From: Siphlonurus alternatus
Lineage: Eukaryota > Arthropoda > Insecta > Ephemeroptera > Siphlonuridae
Assembly: GCA_949825025.1 (NCBI GenBank)
Contig: OX463782.1
Location: 25,756,773 to 25,820,772 of the forward strand
Direction: 5' to 3'
Length of the DNA: 64,000 bases
Below are positions 61,350 to 64,000 of this stretch, piece after piece. A program made the position numbers and the translations under genes. Numbering within the stretch: the stretch's first letter is position 1; every line of letters starts with the position of its first letter. A model generated the notes under the pieces. The model saw only the letters and a program-made list of their open reading frames with translations, had not been told where the DNA came from and made no database searches.

Positions 61350-61443
61350 TGGGTGCGATTCACGAAGCAGTTAGCCAGGTTTTCAATGTGGTTAAGCTAA
61401 ACGTGGTTAGAAACCTGGCTAATTCCTTCGTGAATTGCACCCA
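61350..61443. mobile_element. 94-bp palindromic element
   Basis: Begins TGGGTGCGATTCACGAAG and ends CTTCGTGAATTGCACCCA. The inner arms share TTAGCCAGGTTT and AAACCTGGCTAA, with a short loop. It is MITE-like, adjacent to a related palindrome at 61462-61612. Confidence 0.75.
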
Positions 61444-61461
61444 TTTATGATAAATAAATTA

Positions 61462-61612
61462 TCATGATGCAGGATTCATGGAGAATATAACCAGGAAAAT
61501 ATCCAGGTTTCTCATAGTTAGAGCCAGCTTGTGTATAAGACAGTGGGTAACCACGGTTAGTGAGAAGCCTGGTTATCTTCCTTGGTTATTTTCTTCGTGA
61601 ACCGTGCCCATA
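61462..61612. mobile_element. diverged palindrome related to 61350-61443
   Basis: Inverted arms share TAACCAGG, CCAGGTTTCTCA and TGAGAAGCCTGG words. The right end CTTCGTGAACCGTGCCCA is very close to the right end of the neighbouring element. It is older or more diverged than its neighbour. Confidence 0.6.
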
Positions 61613-64000
61613 ATGTTTTTAAGGACAAAAAAAAATGAGAAATTTTAATATAAAATCCATGCCATATCGCTTGGAGGCTATAATAACATGAGTTATCCTA
61701 TTTTCTTCCCGTATTAATAAAAATATATGAGATCAACGTTAATGCGTTTCACATAATTTTATCCTAAATCAAGCAAGAAGTAGTGTAGTTTCTTTAATGA
61801 AACTGAAGTTTATGATTGCGTAATGACCTGAATCTTATATTTTGAGATGTTTTAAATTGAAGTAGACCTTTTTTTAAATTGAGTGTTGAAATGAATAAAT
61901 TGTATATTTTTTGTATTTAAGAGCCAGTTAATTTATAAATAACATAAACATGTTCTAGAATCATTTTCATTTCATGTAACGTGTCCCATTCATGAGGTTG
62001 GGGAAAACAGTGGATTTATAATTTTCAAGTAGCATGCACAGGTTTATGTGAAACAAAATAATAACGTAGGCAAACAAACATGGTTTGTACAGTTAATTTA
62101 CACTTTACTGCGACTCATATTGTTCTTTTCCACCCACAGTATGAAAAGTGGAACATATATTTGTCACACTTAAATACTTTTGGGGAATTATATATTTTAA
62201 TAAAAAAATAAATCGTAATTTAAAAAATCCAGTTAAAAATTTTGATTGAAATATTAAGGAGGGACTACATCTAACACAGGTACCCTCAAATCGTTTAAAG
62301 ATGTTCAGCATCCTGATATATCGCCCTGAGGACCCTGAGGCTAGGCAACTTGCTTTAATAGCAAAATACATCTTCTATATTTGGGCAATGGTCTCCATAT
62401 CGTGTCAAACAACTAAATTTTTGGTGCTAAACAATTTGCCTAATTTCAGGGCGAGATGATGTGTTAAAGCGTTTTAATCTGTTTGAGTGTCCAAAATAAA
62501 TCTAACTCTTAGCTCTTTTATTGTTTTATTAAAAAATAATAAAAAAAAATCAGGGAAGAGTGACTTTTCACATGCCATCAATTGTACCTCCCATTTACAG
62601 GAATATGTATGTATATTATATAATATATATATGGAATATTTTTCATTGCAACAAACTACTGATGCATGACACATGAATAAGATTTGCAATTGAAATTTAA
62701 ATCACATACTTATTATACATAATTGCTCTACTTTTATACCTGTATAGAATAAAATTGTAGGTGTATTGCAAAAAAAAAAAAAAAGGCGTTATTATTTTTC
62801 AACTCAATCCAGTATGGAAGCAATTATGCATGTCTATGCAAAGTACAGTTTCTTCTACTTGTGCATAACAACAATTCATCAGATCAACATCATCAATCAT
62901 ATAGTGGAGGCGTGGGAGAAAGAAAGAGAGAGATACGACGATTCAAGCAAGCAGAGGAGCAATAACTACGAGATGACGAACTGAATGTGAACTGATCATC
63001 CTGCAAATCCACGGTAATTGAAATCATAAACTAAGGTATAAATAAAGATGCACTGATATAGCTTGGAAAGAGACGAACGTCCGCCATCCCACCTTGAATG
63101 ACACAAGTACCCTGATCTCGTTTGCATGCATGGCTCTCGCATGACTTTACAATCAGAGCAAACAAGCCATTGTATATGTTCCTCAAGCTTGCTTGCCTAT
63201 ATGTTGTTGAGATGATTCGGCCCACTCGTGTAAAGTCGCTCCACTTTTTGACTTTCTTAATGTTGCATTTATATTTACTATATATACAATACTAAAGCTG
63301 CAACAATTTAAAAACTGGACACGTTTTATCAGATGGGCAACATAACATAAAATTCCTCTACCGAGAGCCGAAAAAAAATTACATTATATTTTGAAATTCA
63401 CATTATTTTTTTAACATCGAGATAAAAAGGTAGCTTTCAAATTATGCTACAGAAAATAATAAAAAAAAGAAGATAATATATCAAATATAACATATCATGC
63501 AGCTAGACTAAAGTACGATAAAATATGTCAGTATTTCAGTAAAGCTAAAATTGTAAATTTTAAAATGAAGTTTATTTTTCCAATATTTTTGTGAAGTATT
63601 TTGTTGCTTTTTTTTCCAAAGAAATTTTAAAATTGGACATTATTGTAATTTTGGTGAGAAGATATTTTGGTGGATAAAATTCACGAATATTTATTAAAGA
63701 ACTTTTCCCGTTTTTTTTTTCTTATCAGTGGACTTTTGCATATTTTCTATAATACCACACGAAGATTTGATTAAATATTGATCTAACGTACTATATAGTA
63801 AAGTATTGTATAATATATAATATCTACGGTGTATATAGTTTGTAATTCTTAAAACACTATCTTAAATCTTTATAATTAATTCTTGAATTTCCTGTTTTAT
63901 TTCAATGTTGTTTGTACTGTAGATTTTTTTTTTAAATAAATGTTTTGACTCTAGGCAAAAATCTAAGCATATAAAAATAAAATAAAAATATTACAGGTCA
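61613..64000. other. AT-rich DNA, no gene recognised
   Basis: AT-rich to the window end. A GC-richer patch at about 62900-63010 ends in CCACG/GTAATT (a donor match). Another lies at about 63060-63240. They could be exons of the putative third gene, but they show no clear frame or domain. Confidence 0.4.

Overview
This is eukaryotic nuclear DNA, most likely from an insect or another arthropod. The non-coding DNA is very AT-rich, the introns are 0.1 to 8 kb with GT/AG ends, the short exons are GC-rich, and there are many microsatellites and palindromic DNA elements. There is also one SINE whose head is derived from 5S rRNA and whose 3' region resembles a domain known from insect SINEs. I cannot fix the order or species. 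Nothing in the window looks bacterial or viral.

Two complete protein genes can be assembled exon by exon, both on the + strand. Gene A (coding 9896-20401, 7 coding exons, 706 residues) has a signal peptide, a six-cysteine clip-like knot, a long Ser/Thr/Pro-rich linker and a complete trypsin-like protease domain. Gene B (coding 48612-57986, 7 coding exons, 525 residues) has a signal peptide, a Gly/Pro-rich stretch, a different six-cysteine clip-like knot and a complete trypsin-like domain. Both keep His/Asp/Ser, the Asp that gives Arg/Lys preference, and an Arg-Ile activation site. They resemble the Filzig / Lint / CG8170 group of Drosophila secreted proteases, which act on apical extracellular matrix. 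Three introns inside the protease domain have the same position and phase in both genes, which suggests an old tandem duplication. Each gene has a plausible non-coding first exon far upstream (near 2142-2380 for A and 42344-42501 for B), each with a TCAGT initiator and a CAG/GTA donor.

Layout: 1-2141 AT-rich flank with GC islands; 2142-9887 putative first exon and first intron of gene A, with the SINE at 6211-6605 and a long (GA)n; 9896-20401 gene A; 20402-42343 a long stretch with no recognised gene, holding a 15-bp minisatellite, several palindromic elements and a second (GA)n; 42344-48589 putative first exon and intron of gene B; 48612-57986 gene B, whose last two introns carry three palindromic elements and a 219-bp (TTTA)n; 57987-64000 downstream DNA with a TATA-type promoter candidate near 60611 and two adjacent related palindromes.

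I found no convincing new multi-gene system. The most unusual material is the dense set of palindromic mobile elements. One family contains a tRNA-type B box between long inverted arms. Two families end in TTAA and sit in introns of gene B, where they would be transcribed as long hairpins.
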